Below, piece after piece: positions 46,498-56,278 of a stretch of DNA of 64,000 nt. Both the position numbers and the translations under genes were made by a program. The stretch is from Mycolicibacterium brumae (GTDB lineage: Bacteria; Actinomycetota; Actinomycetes; Mycobacteriales; Mycobacteriaceae): NCBI RefSeq assembly GCF_025215495.1, contig NZ_CP104302.1, forward strand, positions 806,001 through 870,000, in the 5' to 3' direction. The notes below the pieces were generated by a model. That model worked only from the letters and a program-made list of their open reading frames with translations, ran no database searches and was not told the origin of the DNA. The first letter of the stretch is position 1. Each line of letters starts with the position of its first letter.

Positions 46498-48126
46498 ATG
46501 GACGCGATCACCCAGGTACCCGCGCCGGTCAACGAGCCGGTCCACGAATACGCCCCGAACACCCCGGAACGCGCGCGCCTGGAGGCGGCGCTGGCCGACC
46601 TGCAGAGCTCGCCGATCGATCTGCCGCACGTCATCGGCGGCAAGCACGCGATGGGTGACGGCGCCCGCATCGACGTCGTGCAACCGCACAACCACGCGCA
46701 CGTGCTGGGCACCGTGACCAACGCCGGGCACTTCGAGGCCAACGCCGCCGTCGACGCCGCGATGGCCGCCCGCAACGACTGGGCCAACCTGCCGTTCGAC
46801 GAGCGCGCCGCGGTGTTCCTGCGCGCCGCCGACCTGCTGGCCGGACCGTGGCGGGAGAAGCTCGCCGCGGCCACCATGCTCGGACAGTCCAAGACCGCCT
46901 ACCAGGCCGAGATCGACACCCCCTGCGAGCTGATCGACTTCCTGCGCTACAACGTGGCGTTCGCCCGCGAGATCATGGCCACCCAGCCGGTCAACTCCCG
47001 CGGCGTGTGGAACCGCACCGACTACCGCCCGCTGGACGGCTTCATCTACGCGATCACCCCGTTCAACTTCACCGCCATCGCCGGCAACCTGCCGACCGCG
47101 CCGGCCATCATGGGCAACACCGTGGTGTGGAAGCCGTCCATCACCCAGAACTTCGCGGCCTACCTGTTCATGCAGCTGCTCGAAGAGGCGGGCCTGCCGC
47201 CGGGCGTGATCAACCTGGTCACCGGCGACGGGCTGGCGGTCTCCGAGGTCGTGATGAACGACCCGCGGCTGGCCGGCATCCACTTCACCGGCTCCACCAA
47301 CGTCTTCCAGCACCTGTGGCGTCAGGTCGGCGAGAACATCAACAACTACGACGCCTACCCGCGGCTGGTCGGCGAGACCGGCGGCAAGGACTTCGTCGTC
47401 GCGCACGCCAGTGCCCAGCCGGATGTGCTGCGCACCCTGCTGATCCGCGGCGCCTTCGACTACCAGGGCCAGAAGTGTTCGGCGGCCTCGCGGGCGTTCA
47501 TCCCGGCTTCGGTGTGGAACGAGATGGGTGAGGGCTTCCTCGCCGACGTCGAGGCGCTGACCTACGGTGACGTGACCGACCTGTCCAATTTCGGTGGCGC
47601 GGTTATCGATTCGCGCTCCTACGCCAAGCAGGTCGCCGCCATCGAGCGCGCCAAGTCCGCGCCCGGGGTCACCATCGCCGCCGGCGGCGGGTACGACGAC
47701 AGCGTCGGCTACTTTGTCCGGCCGACCGTGCTGCTGTCCGAAGACCCCACCGGTGAAGAGTTCTCCACCGAGTACTTCGGCCCGATCCTGGCGCTGCACG
47801 TCTACCCCGACGACAAGTTCGCCGACATCCTCTCGCTGGTGGACACCGGCTCGAAGTACGCCCTGACCGGGTCGATCGTCGCGACCGACCGGTTCGCGGT
47901 GGAGCAGGCGTCGCAGGCCTTGCGCTTCGCCGCCGGCAACTTCTACATCAACGACAAGCCCAGCGGCGCAGTCATCGGACAGCAGCCGTTCGGAGGATCG
48001 CGGGCCTCGGGCACCAACGACAAGGCCGGCTCCGCGCTGAACATGCTCCGCTGGACCTCCGCGCGCTCCATCAAGGAGACCCTGGTCCCGCCGCGCAACC
48101 ACATCTACCCGCATCAGGGCGCCTGA
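46498..48126 (+). CDS. pruA: L-glutamate gamma-semialdehyde (P5C) dehydrogenase
   Basis: The 542-residue aldehyde dehydrogenase matches recalled RocA (Rv1187) from its first residues (MDAITQVPAPVNEPVH). Cofactor and catalytic features are ITPFNFTAIAGNL, KPSITQNFAAYL, FTGSTNVFQHLW, RLVGETGGKD (catalytic Glu) and DYQGQKCSAASRAF (catalytic Cys). It oxidises P5C/glutamate semialdehyde to glutamate with NAD. ATG 46498 has GGAAGG 9 nt before; upstream in-frame starts would run through the palindrome. The PRODH start overlaps its stop (TGATG). Confidence 0.95.
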   Translation: MDAITQVPAPVNEPVHEYAPNTPERARLEAALADLQSSPIDLPHVIGGKHAMGDGARIDVVQPHNHAHVLGTVTNAGHFEANAAVDAAMAARNDWANLPFDERAAVFLRAADLLAGPWREKLAAATMLGQSKTAYQAEIDTPCELIDFLRYNVAFAREIMATQPVNSRGVWNRTDYRPLDGFIYAITPFNFTAIAGNLPTAPAIMGNTVVWKPSITQNFAAYLFMQLLEEAGLPPGVINLVTGDGLAVSEVVMNDPRLAGIHFTGSTNVFQHLWRQVGENINNYDAYPRLVGETGGKDFVVAHASAQPDVLRTLLIRGAFDYQGQKCSAASRAFIPASVWNEMGEGFLADVEALTYGDVTDLSNFGGAVIDSRSYAKQVAAIERAKSAPGVTIAAGGGYDDSVGYFVRPTVLLSEDPTGEEFSTEYFGPILALHVYPDDKFADILSLVDTGSKYALTGSIVATDRFAVEQASQALRFAAGNFYINDKPSGAVIGQQPFGGSRASGTNDKAGSALNMLRWTSARSIKETLVPPRNHIYPHQGA

Positions 48127-49085
48127 TGGCCGGCCTGTTCTCCGTCGCACGCCCGGCGATCCTGGCCGCCAGCCGGTCCGCCCGGCTGCGGCAAGTGTCG
48201 GAAAAGGTTCCCGTCACCCGCAAGGTGGTGTCGCGGTTCGTTCCCGGTGAGCGGACCTCCGACGCCGTCGGCGCCGTGGTGGATCTGCGCGCCGGTGGCT
48301 GCTTCGCCACCGTCGACTACCTCGGGGAGGACACCACCGACCCGGCGCAGGCCACCGCCACGGTGGAGGCTTACCTGCAGTTGTTGGAGGCGTTCGCCGG
48401 CTGGTTCCCGGCCGAGGAGTCGCCGAAGCCGATGGAAGTGTCGCTGAAACTGTCGGCACTGGGCCAGGCGCTGCCCGGCGACGGAGAGAAGATCGCCCTC
48501 GACAACGCCCGGCGCATCTGCGAGCGAGCCGCCGAGGTCGGAGTCTGGGTCACCGTCGACGCCGAGGACCACACCACCACCGATTCCACCCTGGGCATCG
48601 TGCGCCAACTGCGCACCGAATGGGACTGGGTCGGCACGGTGCTGCAGGCCTACCTCAAGCGCACCCACGCCGACTGCGAGGAGTTCGCCGCCTCCGGCGC
48701 GCGGATCCGGCTGTGCAAGGGCGCCTACGATGAGCCCGCCTCGGTCGCCTACCGCGAGCCGGAGCAGGTGACGGCCAACTACCTGGACTGCCTTCGCACC
48801 CTGATGGCCGGCTCCGGCTACCCGATGATCGCCTCGCACGACCCGGTGATCATCGCCGCCGTTCCCGGTCTGGCCGCCCAGTACAACCGGGGCACAGACG
48901 ATTTCGAGTACCAGATGCTCTACGGCATCCGGGAGAGCGAGCAACAGCGGTTGGTCAACGTCGGTTCGCATGTGCGGGTTTACATCCCCTACGGCACCGA
49001 GTGGTACGGCTACTTCGTCCGGCGGCTCGCCGAGCGTCCGGCCAACCTGACCTTCTTCCTGCGGGCCCTGGCCGAGAAGAGGTAG
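48126..49085 (+). CDS. Proline dehydrogenase (monofunctional, FAD)
   Basis: The 319-residue beta/alpha-barrel PRODH (Rv1188 equivalent) has VSLKLSALGQALPGDGE, VTVDAEDHTTTDSTLGIV, QAYLKRTHADCEEF, RIRLCKGAYDEPASVAY and the C-terminal FYLRRLAE-like signature (GYFVRRLAERPANL). It oxidises proline to P5C and passes electrons to the respiratory chain. It is translationally coupled to pruA, keeping the reactive P5C flux matched. Confidence 0.95.
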   Translation: MAGLFSVARPAILAASRSARLRQVSEKVPVTRKVVSRFVPGERTSDAVGAVVDLRAGGCFATVDYLGEDTTDPAQATATVEAYLQLLEAFAGWFPAEESPKPMEVSLKLSALGQALPGDGEKIALDNARRICERAAEVGVWVTVDAEDHTTTDSTLGIVRQLRTEWDWVGTVLQAYLKRTHADCEEFAASGARIRLCKGAYDEPASVAYREPEQVTANYLDCLRTLMAGSGYPMIASHDPVIIAAVPGLAAQYNRGTDDFEYQMLYGIRESEQQRLVNVGSHVRVYIPYGTEWYGYFVRRLAERPANLTFFLRALAEKR

Positions 49086-49093
49086 CCGGCGAG

Positions 49094-49099
49094 TAGCGT
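49094..49099 (+). promoter_or_regulatory. -10 box of the leaderless fadD36 promoter
   Basis: TAGCGT, 7 nt before the GTG at 49107 and just after the PRODH stop. Confidence 0.5.
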
Positions 49100-49106
49100 C
49101 GGGCAA

Positions 49107-50507
49107 GTGCTGCTGGCATCCCTGAACCCGGCCGCGGTGGCCGCCGGAGGCGACCGGTCCGACGCTGTCACCATCGACGGCACGACACTGAGCCGAAGCG
49201 ATCTGGTCGGCGCGGCCACCTCGGTGGCCGAGCGGGTCGCCGGTCTGCCGCGGGTCGCGGTTCTCGCCGAACCGACCGTCAGCACCGTGCTGGCGATCGT
49301 CGGCGCCCTGATCGCCGGGGTTCCGGTGATCCCGGTGCCCTCCGATGTTGGCGCGGCCGAACGCGCGCACATCCTCGGCGACTCCGGGGCCGTGGCCTGG
49401 CTGGGCGCCCCCGGCGACGACACCCTGCCCGTCGTCCCGGTGCGCGTCCACGCCCGGTCCTGGCACCGCTACCGCGAACCCGATCCGGACGCCGTCGCGC
49501 TGATCATCTACACCTCGGGCACCACCGGCGCGCCCAAGGGTGTTCCGGTGCGCCGCGCCCAGATCGCCGCCGATATCGACGCGCTGGCCAAGGCCTGGGC
49601 GTGGACGGCCGACGACACCCTGGTGCACGGCCTGCCGTTGTTCCACGTGCACGGCTTGGTGCTGGGTCTGCTCGGGTCGCTGCGGATCGGAAACCGGTTC
49701 TGCCACACCGGAAAGCCCACCCCGGAGGCGTACGCGACCGCGGGCGGGACGATGTACTTCGGGGTGCCGACGGTGTGGTCGCGGATTGCCGCGAACCCGG
49801 AAGCCGCCAGCGCGCTGCGCGGCGCCCGGCTGCTGATCTCCGGGTCCGCGGCCCTGCCGACTCCGGTCTTCGAACGGCTGCGGGAGCTGACCGGCCACGC
49901 CCCGATCGAGCGCTACGGCAGCACCGAATCGCTGATCACGCTGTCCACCACCGTCGACGGCGAACGCCGCCCGGGCTGGGTGGGCACACCGCTGGACGGC
50001 GTGTCGACCCGGTTGGTCGGCGAGGACGGAACCCTGGCGCCGCACGACGGGGAAACCATTGGCCGCCTTGAGGTTCGGGGTCCGATGGTGTTCGGCGGCT
50101 ACCTCGGCCGCCCTGATGCGACCGAGGAAGCATTCGACGACGGGTGGTACCGCACCGGCGACGTCGCCGTCATCGGCGCCGACGGCATGCACCGCATCGT
50201 CGGCCGCGAGTCGGTCGACCTGATCAAGACCGGCGGCTACCGGGTCGGGGCCGGGGAGATCGAAACCGCGCTGCTGGGGCATCCGGGCGTTGCCGAGGCG
50301 GCCGTCGTCGGCGTCGACGACGAGGACCTCGGCCAACGGATCGTCGCCTACGTCGTCGGGGACGCCGACGAGGCGGAGCTGATCGACTATGTCGCCCAGC
50401 AGCTTTCGGCGCACAAGCGGCCGCGCGAGGTGCGCAAGGTCGACACTCTTCCGCGCAATGCGATGGGCAAGGTGCTCAAGAGGCAACTGGCAGGAGGCGC
50501 GAAGTGA
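49107..50507 (+). CDS. fadD36: Acyl-CoA synthetase FadD36
   Basis: The 466-residue AMP-forming ligase has the P-loop IIYTSGTTGAPKG, YGSTESL (A5), GWYRTGDVA (A7) and GRESVDLIKTGGYRVGAGEIE (A8 hinge), with the catalytic Lys at the end (LPRNAMGKVLKR). It is short for the family, like Rv1193 and malonyl/methylmalonyl-CoA-type ligases. The chain-length preference is not evident. It is followed, with a 4-bp overlap, by a VOC-domain gene. In M. tuberculosis sigI and others lie between PRODH and fadD36; here they are missing. Confidence 0.92.
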   Translation: MLLASLNPAAVAAGGDRSDAVTIDGTTLSRSDLVGAATSVAERVAGLPRVAVLAEPTVSTVLAIVGALIAGVPVIPVPSDVGAAERAHILGDSGAVAWLGAPGDDTLPVVPVRVHARSWHRYREPDPDAVALIIYTSGTTGAPKGVPVRRAQIAADIDALAKAWAWTADDTLVHGLPLFHVHGLVLGLLGSLRIGNRFCHTGKPTPEAYATAGGTMYFGVPTVWSRIAANPEAASALRGARLLISGSAALPTPVFERLRELTGHAPIERYGSTESLITLSTTVDGERRPGWVGTPLDGVSTRLVGEDGTLAPHDGETIGRLEVRGPMVFGGYLGRPDATEEAFDDGWYRTGDVAVIGADGMHRIVGRESVDLIKTGGYRVGAGEIETALLGHPGVAEAAVVGVDDEDLGQRIVAYVVGDADEAELIDYVAQQLSAHKRPREVRKVDTLPRNAMGKVLKRQLAGGAK

Positions 50508-50848
50508 CGCTGAGGTTCTCCGAATTCTGCGTCGACGCCGCCGATCCCGAGGCGCTGGCCGCCTGGTGGTCGGCCGCGCTGGGATGGCCGGCCGACGTCG
50601 AGGACGATATGCACGTGGTGCGCCCGCCGGATGTCGGCGCGCCGCTGTGGACATTCATCGCGGTGCCCGAGGCCAAGACGGTGAAGAACCGCGTCCACTT
50701 CGACTTCGTGCCCGATGACCAGCAGGCCGAGGTCGACCGGCTGATCGCGCTCGGCGCGCGGCACGTCGACGTCGGGCAAGGCGAACAGAGCTGGGTGGTG
50801 CTCGCCGACCCGGAGGGCAACGAGTTCTGCGTGCTCGCCGCGCGTTGA
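50504..50848 (+). CDS. VOC/glyoxalase-like domain protein
   Basis: The 114-residue protein has the vicinal-oxygen-chelate halves SEFCVDAADPEALAAWWSAALGW and VLADPEGNEFCVLAA, with a central VHFDFVP. This subgroup often lacks one metal ligand and has no known substrate. The start GTG overlaps the fadD36 stop (GTGA). It is probably an accessory gene of that operon. Confidence 0.85.
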   Translation: MTLRFSEFCVDAADPEALAAWWSAALGWPADVEDDMHVVRPPDVGAPLWTFIAVPEAKTVKNRVHFDFVPDDQQAEVDRLIALGARHVDVGQGEQSWVVLADPEGNEFCVLAAR

Positions 50849-50859
50849 AAAGAACCGCG

Positions 50860-51804
50860 TTAGTTGGCGTGCAGGTCCTCGTTGAGGGCGATGCCGTGGC
50901 TGTCGCGGGAGACCACCTCGACCGCGCCGGACACCGAATTGCGCCGGAACAGCAGGTTGTTGCCGCCGGAGAGCTCACGGGCCTTCACTGTGCGGCCATC
51001 GCCGAGGGTCACCTTGGTGCCGGCGGTGACATACAACCCGGCCTCCACCACACAGTCATCGCCCAGCGAGATACCCAGACCGGAGTTCGCGCCGAGCAGG
51101 CAGCGCTCGCCCAGCGAGATCACCTCGGCGCCACCGCCGGACAGCGTCCCCATGATCGACGCGCCGCCACCGATATCGGAGCCGTCGCCGACCACCACGC
51201 CCGCCGAGATGCGACCCTCCACCATCGAGGTGCCCAGCGTGCCGGCGTTGAAGTTCACGAAGCCCTCGTGCATGACCGTCGTCCCCGGCGCCAGGTGCGC
51301 GCCGAGGCGGGCCCGGTCGGCGTCGGCGATGCGCACACCCTTGGGCAGCACGTAGTCGACCAACCGCGGGAACTTGTCCACCCCGTAGACGGTGACCTGG
51401 CCGCGGCGGCGGAGCCGGGCGCGGGTGTTCTCGAAACCCTCGATCCGGCACGGTCCGAAGTTGGTCCACACCACGTTGGTCAGCAGACCGAAGAAGCCGT
51501 TGGCGTTGAGCCCGTGCGGGGCGACCAGCGTGTGCGACAGCAGGTGCAGCCGCAGATAGACGTCGTGCGCGTCGACCGCGGGCTCGGACAGGTCGTCGAT
51601 GACGGTTCGCACGACGACGGTCCGCACCTCGCGGTCCTCGTCGTCGCCGGCCAGCGCCGCGAGATCCGGGGGAGCGTCGTCGCCGGTCAGAATCGTGGTG
51701 CCCGGTTCGCCGAACTCGCCCAGCAGCGGGTTGGGAAACCAGGTGTCGAGAACGGATCCGTCGGCGGCCAGCGTCGCCACTCCAATGCCACAAGCTCCAG
51801 TCAC
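50860..51804 (-). CDS. dapD: Tetrahydrodipicolinate N-succinyltransferase DapD
   Basis: The 314-residue protein follows recalled Rv1201c (317 aa): [50 protein letters not shown] and [15 protein letters not shown], with a hexapeptide beta-helix ([20 protein letters not shown]). It succinylates tetrahydrodipicolinate on the way to DAP. GTG 51804 aligns with the known start and has TAACCT 7 nt upstream (51812-51817). It is divergent from dapE. Confidence 0.96.
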   Translation of the reverse strand: MTGACGIGVATLAADGSVLDTWFPNPLLGEFGEPGTTILTGDDAPPDLAALAGDDEDREVRTVVVRTVIDDLSEPAVDAHDVYLRLHLLSHTLVAPHGLNANGFFGLLTNVVWTNFGPCRIEGFENTRARLRRRGQVTVYGVDKFPRLVDYVLPKGVRIADADRARLGAHLAPGTTVMHEGFVNFNAGTLGTSMVEGRISAGVVVGDGSDIGGGASIMGTLSGGGAEVISLGERCLLGANSGLGISLGDDCVVEAGLYVTAGTKVTLGDGRTVKARELSGGNNLLFRRNSVSGAVEVVSRDSHGIALNEDLHAN

Positions 51805-51811
51805 GCTGGTC

Positions 51812-51873
51812 AGGTTATCGGATGGCCGCTTCTCGCGACTGGGCACGGCGGTGGCGCCTGCGCGCACTAATCT
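51812..51873. promoter_or_regulatory. Divergent leaderless promoters of dapD and dapE
   Basis: Minus-strand TAACCT (51812-51817) is 7 nt from the dapD GTG. Plus-strand TAATCT (51868-51873) is 6 nt from the dapE GTG. Both genes lack a ribosome site, so the pathway pair is probably transcribed as two leaderless mRNAs from a 75-bp region. Confidence 0.55.
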
Positions 51874-51879
51874 GGATGG

Positions 51880-52944
51880 GTGTTGGACTTACACGGTGAC
51901 CCGATCGCCCTGACCGCGGCGCTGGTCGACATCCCCAGCGTTTCCCGCGACGAACAGCGGATCGCCGACGAGGTGGAAGCCGCGCTGCGCGCGCAGACCA
52001 CCGGCTTCGAGATCCTGCGCACCGGGAACTCGGTGCTGGCCCGCACCAACCGGGGCCGCAGCAGTCGGGTGCTGCTGGCCGGGCACCTGGACACCGTGCC
52101 GATCGCCGACAACCTGCCCAGCCATTACGACGGGGACTTCCTCTACGGCTGCGGGACCTCCGACATGAAGGCGGGTGACGCGGTGTTCCTGCACCTGGCC
52201 GCCACCATCGCCGAACCCGCCCACGACCTGACGCTGATCTTCTACGACTGCGAGGAGATCGAAGCGGAGTTCAACAGCCTGGGCCGCATCGAATCCGAGT
52301 TGCCGGACTGGCTGGCCGCCGACGTCGCGATCCTCGGCGAACCGACCGGCGGCTACATCGAGGCCGGCTGCCAGGGCACCATCCGCGTCGTGGTCTCGAC
52401 GGCGGGCACCCGCGCGCACTCGGCCCGATCCTGGATGGGCGACAACGCGATTCACAAACTCGCGCCGGTGCTGGCGCGGCTGGCCGACTATCAGCCGCGC
52501 AGCGTCGACATCGACGGCTGCGTGTACCGGGAGGGTCTGTCCGCGGTCCGGGTCGACGGCGGGGTGGCCGGCAACGTCATCCCCGACGCCGCGTCGGTCA
52601 CCGTCAACTTCCGGTTCGCCCCGGACCGCTCGGTGGAGCAGGCGTTCGCGCACGTCGTCGAGGTGTTCGACGGCCTGGATGTCACCGCGGAGTTGACCGA
52701 CCGGGCCGCGGGCGCGCTGCCCGGATTGCACCAGCCGGCCGCGGCCGCGCTGGTGGCCGCCGCCGGCGGCGCGGTGCGGGCCAAGTACGGCTGGACCGAC
52801 GTGTCCCGGTTCGCCGCACTCGGCATCCCCGCGGTGAACTTCGGCCCCGGCGACCCCAACCTGGCCCACCGCCGCGACGAGCGGGTGCAGACCTCGTTGA
52901 TCACCGAGGGCACGGACATGCTGCGGAAGTACCTGAGCGCATGA
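51880..52944 (+). CDS. dapE: Succinyl-diaminopimelate desuccinylase DapE
   Basis: The 354-residue M20 metallopeptidase-type enzyme has [14 protein letters not shown] (first zinc His, Asp), [14 protein letters not shown] (bridging Asp), [10 protein letters not shown] (catalytic Glu-Glu) and [16 protein letters not shown]. It hydrolyses succinyl-DAP to LL-DAP. It corresponds to Rv1202. The protein begins with GTG-TTG at 51880. Confidence 0.96.
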   Translation: MLDLHGDPIALTAALVDIPSVSRDEQRIADEVEAALRAQTTGFEILRTGNSVLARTNRGRSSRVLLAGHLDTVPIADNLPSHYDGDFLYGCGTSDMKAGDAVFLHLAATIAEPAHDLTLIFYDCEEIEAEFNSLGRIESELPDWLAADVAILGEPTGGYIEAGCQGTIRVVVSTAGTRAHSARSWMGDNAIHKLAPVLARLADYQPRSVDIDGCVYREGLSAVRVDGGVAGNVIPDAASVTVNFRFAPDRSVEQAFAHVVEVFDGLDVTAELTDRAAGALPGLHQPAAAALVAAAGGAVRAKYGWTDVSRFAALGIPAVNFGPGDPNLAHRRDERVQTSLITEGTDMLRKYLSA

Positions 52945-52999
52945 GGTCCGCGAGTCGACGATGCGGGGCGAGGGACGAGCCCTGAGGAGGAGCGAGCGC

Positions 53000-53572
53000 A
53001 TGACTATGAGTTGGTCGGTGTGCGTGTACTGCGCGTCGGGCCCGATGGACCCGGAGTTGCTGGCGCTGGCCGACGCCGTCGGGCGCGGCATCGCCGAACG
53101 CGGCTGGAGCCTGATCTCCGGGGGCGGCAACGTCTCGGCGATGGGCGCGGTGGCCGGCGGCGCCCGGGCCCGCGGCGGACACACCGTCGGGGTGATCCCG
53201 AAGGCGCTGGTGCACCGCGAGGTCGCCGACGTCGACGCCGACGAGCTGCTGGTCACCGACACCATGCGGCAGCGCAAGCAGCTCATGGAGGACCGGGCGG
53301 ACGCGTTCATCACGCTGCCCGGCGGCATCGGCACGCTGGAGGAGATGTTCGAGACCTGGACCGCCGGCTACCTCGGCATGCACAGCAAACCGGTGGTGCT
53401 GCTGGATCCGTCCGGCCACTACGACGGGCTGCTGCGCTGGCTGGACGGGCTGGTCGACTCCGGGTACGTCGCGCCGTCGGCGATGAAGCTGCTGCCGGTC
53501 GCTCGGGACGTCGAGACCGCGCTGGGCATGTGCGCCCCGGGACCGTCGGTACCGGGTGGCGCGCCGCGCTAG
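53000..53572 (+). CDS. LOG-family cytokinin riboside 5'-monophosphate phosphoribohydrolase
   Basis: The 190-residue Rossmann protein has the LOG signatures SGGGNVSAMGAVA and PGGIGTLEEMFE, with DTMRQRKQLM between them. It matches Rv1205, which activates cytokinins by cleaving ribose-5-phosphate from N6-modified AMP; its loss in M. tuberculosis leads to cytokinin/aldehyde build-up and NO sensitivity. GAGGAGGAG precedes the ATG. Confidence 0.93.
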   Translation: MTMSWSVCVYCASGPMDPELLALADAVGRGIAERGWSLISGGGNVSAMGAVAGGARARGGHTVGVIPKALVHREVADVDADELLVTDTMRQRKQLMEDRADAFITLPGGIGTLEEMFETWTAGYLGMHSKPVVLLDPSGHYDGLLRWLDGLVDSGYVAPSAMKLLPVARDVETALGMCAPGPSVPGGAPR

Positions 53573-53573
53573 T

Positions 53574-53579
53574 TAGGCT
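53574..53579 (+). promoter_or_regulatory. -10 box of the leaderless fadD6 promoter
   Basis: TAGGCT, 7 nt before the ATG at 53587 and starting 2 bp after the stop of the LOG gene. Confidence 0.55.
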
Positions 53580-53586
53580 GTGCGGC

Positions 53587-55368
53587 ATGCCTGCGTCTGA
53601 TTCCCGCTCGACCGTCAGTGCCCGCGATCTGCTGCGCCAGCTGCCCGGTGTGGCACGCGACCTCCCGGCGATCGTCCGCGGGATCGCCACCGGCCTGCCG
53701 GTGCTGCCGACCTCGAAGACCTCGATCGGCAAGGTGTTCCAGGATCGGGCGCGCAAATACTCCGACCGGGTGTTCCTGAAGTTCGGCGATCAGCAGTGGA
53801 CCTATGCGCAGGTCAACGCCGTGGCCAACCGGTACGCCGACGTGCTGGCCGAGCGCGGGGTGGGCAGGGGCGACGTCGTCGGCATCCTGACCCGCAACGC
53901 GCCGCACACCATCTTCCTGATGCTGGCCACCGTCAAACGTGGCGCGGTGGCCGGCATGGTGAACTTCCATCAGCGCGGTGACGTGCTGGCGCACAGCATC
54001 GGCCTGCTCGACGCCAAGCTGATTGTCAGCGAATCCGACCTGGTCGAGCACATCGCCGAGTGCGGGGTGCAGCTGCCCGAGGACGTCCTGATGACCGTTT
54101 CGGACTTCGACAAGCTCGCCGAGGGCCGGCCCGTCGGCAACCCGTCGTCGGCGTCGGAGGTGCAGGCCTGCGACCCCGCGTTCTACATCTTCACCTCGGG
54201 CACCACCGGCAATCCGAAGGCCAGCGTGATGACGCACGCCCGCTGGCTCAAGGCGCTGGCCGGATTCGGCGGCATCGGCCTGCGACTGCGCCCCGACGAC
54301 GTGCTGTACTGCTGCCTGCCGCTGTACCACAACAACGCGCTGACCGTCGGGATCAGCTCGGCGATGAACTCCGGCTCGGCGCTGGCGCTGGGGGAGAAGT
54401 TCTCCGCGTCCCGGTTCTGGGACGAGGTCATCGGCTACGACGCCACCGCCTTCCTCTACATCGGCGAACTGTGCCGGTACCTGGTCAACCAGCCGCCCAA
54501 GCCCACCGATCGCGCGCACAAGGTCCGGGTCATCGCCGGCAACGGCCTGCGCCCGGACCTGTGGGACGAGTTCGCCGAGCGGTTCGGCATCGAGCGGATC
54601 TGCGAGTTCTACGCCGCCAGCGAGGGCAACGCCGCGTTCATCAACATGTTCAACATTGACAAGACCACCGGATTCAGCTGGTTCCCGCTGGCCTACGTCG
54701 AGTACGACGTGGAGACCGGCGACCCCATCCGCGACGAGTCGGGACGGCTGCGCAAGGTGCCCGCCGGCCAGCCCGGCCTGCTGATCAGCCCGGTCAACCG
54801 GCTCTCGCCGTTCGACGGCTACACCGACAAGGCCGCCAGCGAGAAGAAACTGATCCGCAACGCGTTCAAGGACGGCGACGTCTGGTTCAACACCGGCGAT
54901 GTGATGCGTCCGCAGGGGATGGGCCACGCCGCGTTCGGCGATCGGCTCGGTGACACCTTCCGCTGGAAGGGCGAGAACGTCGCCACCACCGAGGTCGAGG
55001 CCGCGCTGTCCTCGGATCCGCAGGTGCAGGAGTGCACGGTGTTCGGCGTCGAGGTGCCCAACACCGGCGGCCGGGCCGGGATGGCCGCGATCAAGCTGCG
55101 CGACGGGGAGAACTTCGACGGCATCGAGTTGTCGGAGACCTGCTACTCCAAGCTGCCGAGCTACGCGATGCCGCTGTTCATCCGGATCGTGGATTCGCTG
55201 GAAGCCACCTCCACCTTCAAGAGCCGCAAGGTCGACCTGCGCGACCAGGCCTACGGTCCCGAGGTGTCCGATCCGCTGTACGTGCTCGGCGGACGCCGCG
55301 AGGGCTACATCCCGTTCCACGACGCCTACCCCGAAGAGGTGGCGACCGGGGCCAGCCCCAAGCCGTAG
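53587..55368 (+). CDS. fadD6: Long-chain acyl-CoA synthetase FadD6
   Basis: The 593-residue protein belongs to the very-long-chain/FATP-type ligases: FYIFTSGTTGNPKASVMTHARW, CLPLYHNNALTVG, EFYAASEGNAAFIN and WFNTGDVMRPQG, with FRWKGENVATTEVE. It matches Rv1206, which activates fatty acids and is thought to aid uptake for triacylglycerol storage. It starts the run fadD6-folP2-gpgS. Confidence 0.95.
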   Translation: MPASDSRSTVSARDLLRQLPGVARDLPAIVRGIATGLPVLPTSKTSIGKVFQDRARKYSDRVFLKFGDQQWTYAQVNAVANRYADVLAERGVGRGDVVGILTRNAPHTIFLMLATVKRGAVAGMVNFHQRGDVLAHSIGLLDAKLIVSESDLVEHIAECGVQLPEDVLMTVSDFDKLAEGRPVGNPSSASEVQACDPAFYIFTSGTTGNPKASVMTHARWLKALAGFGGIGLRLRPDDVLYCCLPLYHNNALTVGISSAMNSGSALALGEKFSASRFWDEVIGYDATAFLYIGELCRYLVNQPPKPTDRAHKVRVIAGNGLRPDLWDEFAERFGIERICEFYAASEGNAAFINMFNIDKTTGFSWFPLAYVEYDVETGDPIRDESGRLRKVPAGQPGLLISPVNRLSPFDGYTDKAASEKKLIRNAFKDGDVWFNTGDVMRPQGMGHAAFGDRLGDTFRWKGENVATTEVEAALSSDPQVQECTVFGVEVPNTGGRAGMAAIKLRDGENFDGIELSETCYSKLPSYAMPLFIRIVDSLEATSTFKSRKVDLRDQAYGPEVSDPLYVLGGRREGYIPFHDAYPEEVATGASPKP

Positions 55369-55383
55369 CGGGCGCTGGTCTCG

Positions 55384-55389
55384 TAGCCT
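55384..55389 (+). promoter_or_regulatory. -10 box of the leaderless folP2 promoter
   Basis: TAGCCT, 7 nt before the GTG at 55397. Confidence 0.5.
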
Positions 55390-55396
55390 GGTAGGC

Positions 55397-56278
55397 GTGG
55401 CAGTCGACGGGCAGTTCCTGGGCAAACCGGTCGCCGCTGACCGGGCCCTGATCATGGCGATCGTCAACCGCACGCCGGACTCGTTCTTCGACCGCGGCGC
55501 GACCTTCACCGACGAAGCCGCCAAGAACGCCGTGCACCGTGCCGTGGCCGACGGCGCCGACGTCATCGACATCGGCGGGGTCAAGGCGGGGCCCGGGCAG
55601 TTCGTCGGGCCCGACGAGGAGACCGCCCGGGTGGTGCCGTTCATCGAGTGGCTGCGCGCGGCCTACCCGGAGCAACTGATCAGCGTCGACACCTGGCGCG
55701 CCGACGTCGCCAAACTGGCCTGCGCGGCCGGAGCGGATCTGATCAACGACACCTGGGCCGGCGCGGACCCGGGGCTGCCCGAGGTCGCCGCCGAGTTCGG
55801 CGCGGGGCTGGTCTGCTCGCACACCGGCGGCGCGACCCCGCGCACCCGCCCGTTCCGGGTCAACTACGGGACCGCCGGCACTGGCGTCGTCGAATCCGTG
55901 GTCGCCGAGGTCGTCGCCGCCGCGGAGCACGCGGTGTCCCTCGGCGTCCACCGGGACGCGATCCTGGTCGACCCCACCCATGACTTCGGCAAGAACTCCC
56001 ACCACAGCCTCGCTTTGTTGCGTCACCTGAAAGATCTTGTAAACACCGGGTGGCCGGTCCTGATGGCGCTGAGCAACAAGGATTTCGTCGGCGAGACTCT
56101 TGGTGTGGAACTCACCGAACGCCTGGAGGGCACCCTGGCCGCCACCGCGCTGGCGGCGGCCGACGGGGCCCGGATGTTCCGGGTGCATCAGGTGGCGCCC
56201 ACCCGACGCGTGCTGGAGATGGTCGCGTCGATCCAGGGGCGGCGCCCGCCCGCCCGGACGGTGAGGGGTTTGGCATGA
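55397..56278 (+). CDS. folP2: Dihydropteroate synthase paralogue FolP2
   Basis: The 293-residue TIM barrel resembles DHPS: ALIMAIVNRTPDSFFDRG (pterin-loop 1), ADVIDIGGVKAGPG, SVDTWRADVAKLA and LVDPTHDFGKNS. Sites that bind pABA and pterin in FolP1 are altered (for example GGVKAGPG and SNKDF), in line with reports that mycobacterial FolP2 lacks DHPS activity. The true function is unknown. Its stop overlaps the gpgS ATG. Confidence 0.92.
   Translation: MAVDGQFLGKPVAADRALIMAIVNRTPDSFFDRGATFTDEAAKNAVHRAVADGADVIDIGGVKAGPGQFVGPDEETARVVPFIEWLRAAYPEQLISVDTWRADVAKLACAAGADLINDTWAGADPGLPEVAAEFGAGLVCSHTGGATPRTRPFRVNYGTAGTGVVESVVAEVVAAAEHAVSLGVHRDAILVDPTHDFGKNSHHSLALLRHLKDLVNTGWPVLMALSNKDFVGETLGVELTERLEGTLAATALAAADGARMFRVHQVAPTRRVLEMVASIQGRRPPARTVRGLA

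Noticed and set aside
48114-50654. Long minus-strand frame opposite the PRODH and fadD36 genes
   Set aside because: Typical high-G+C shadow frame over two well-supported genes; no domain and no start signals.
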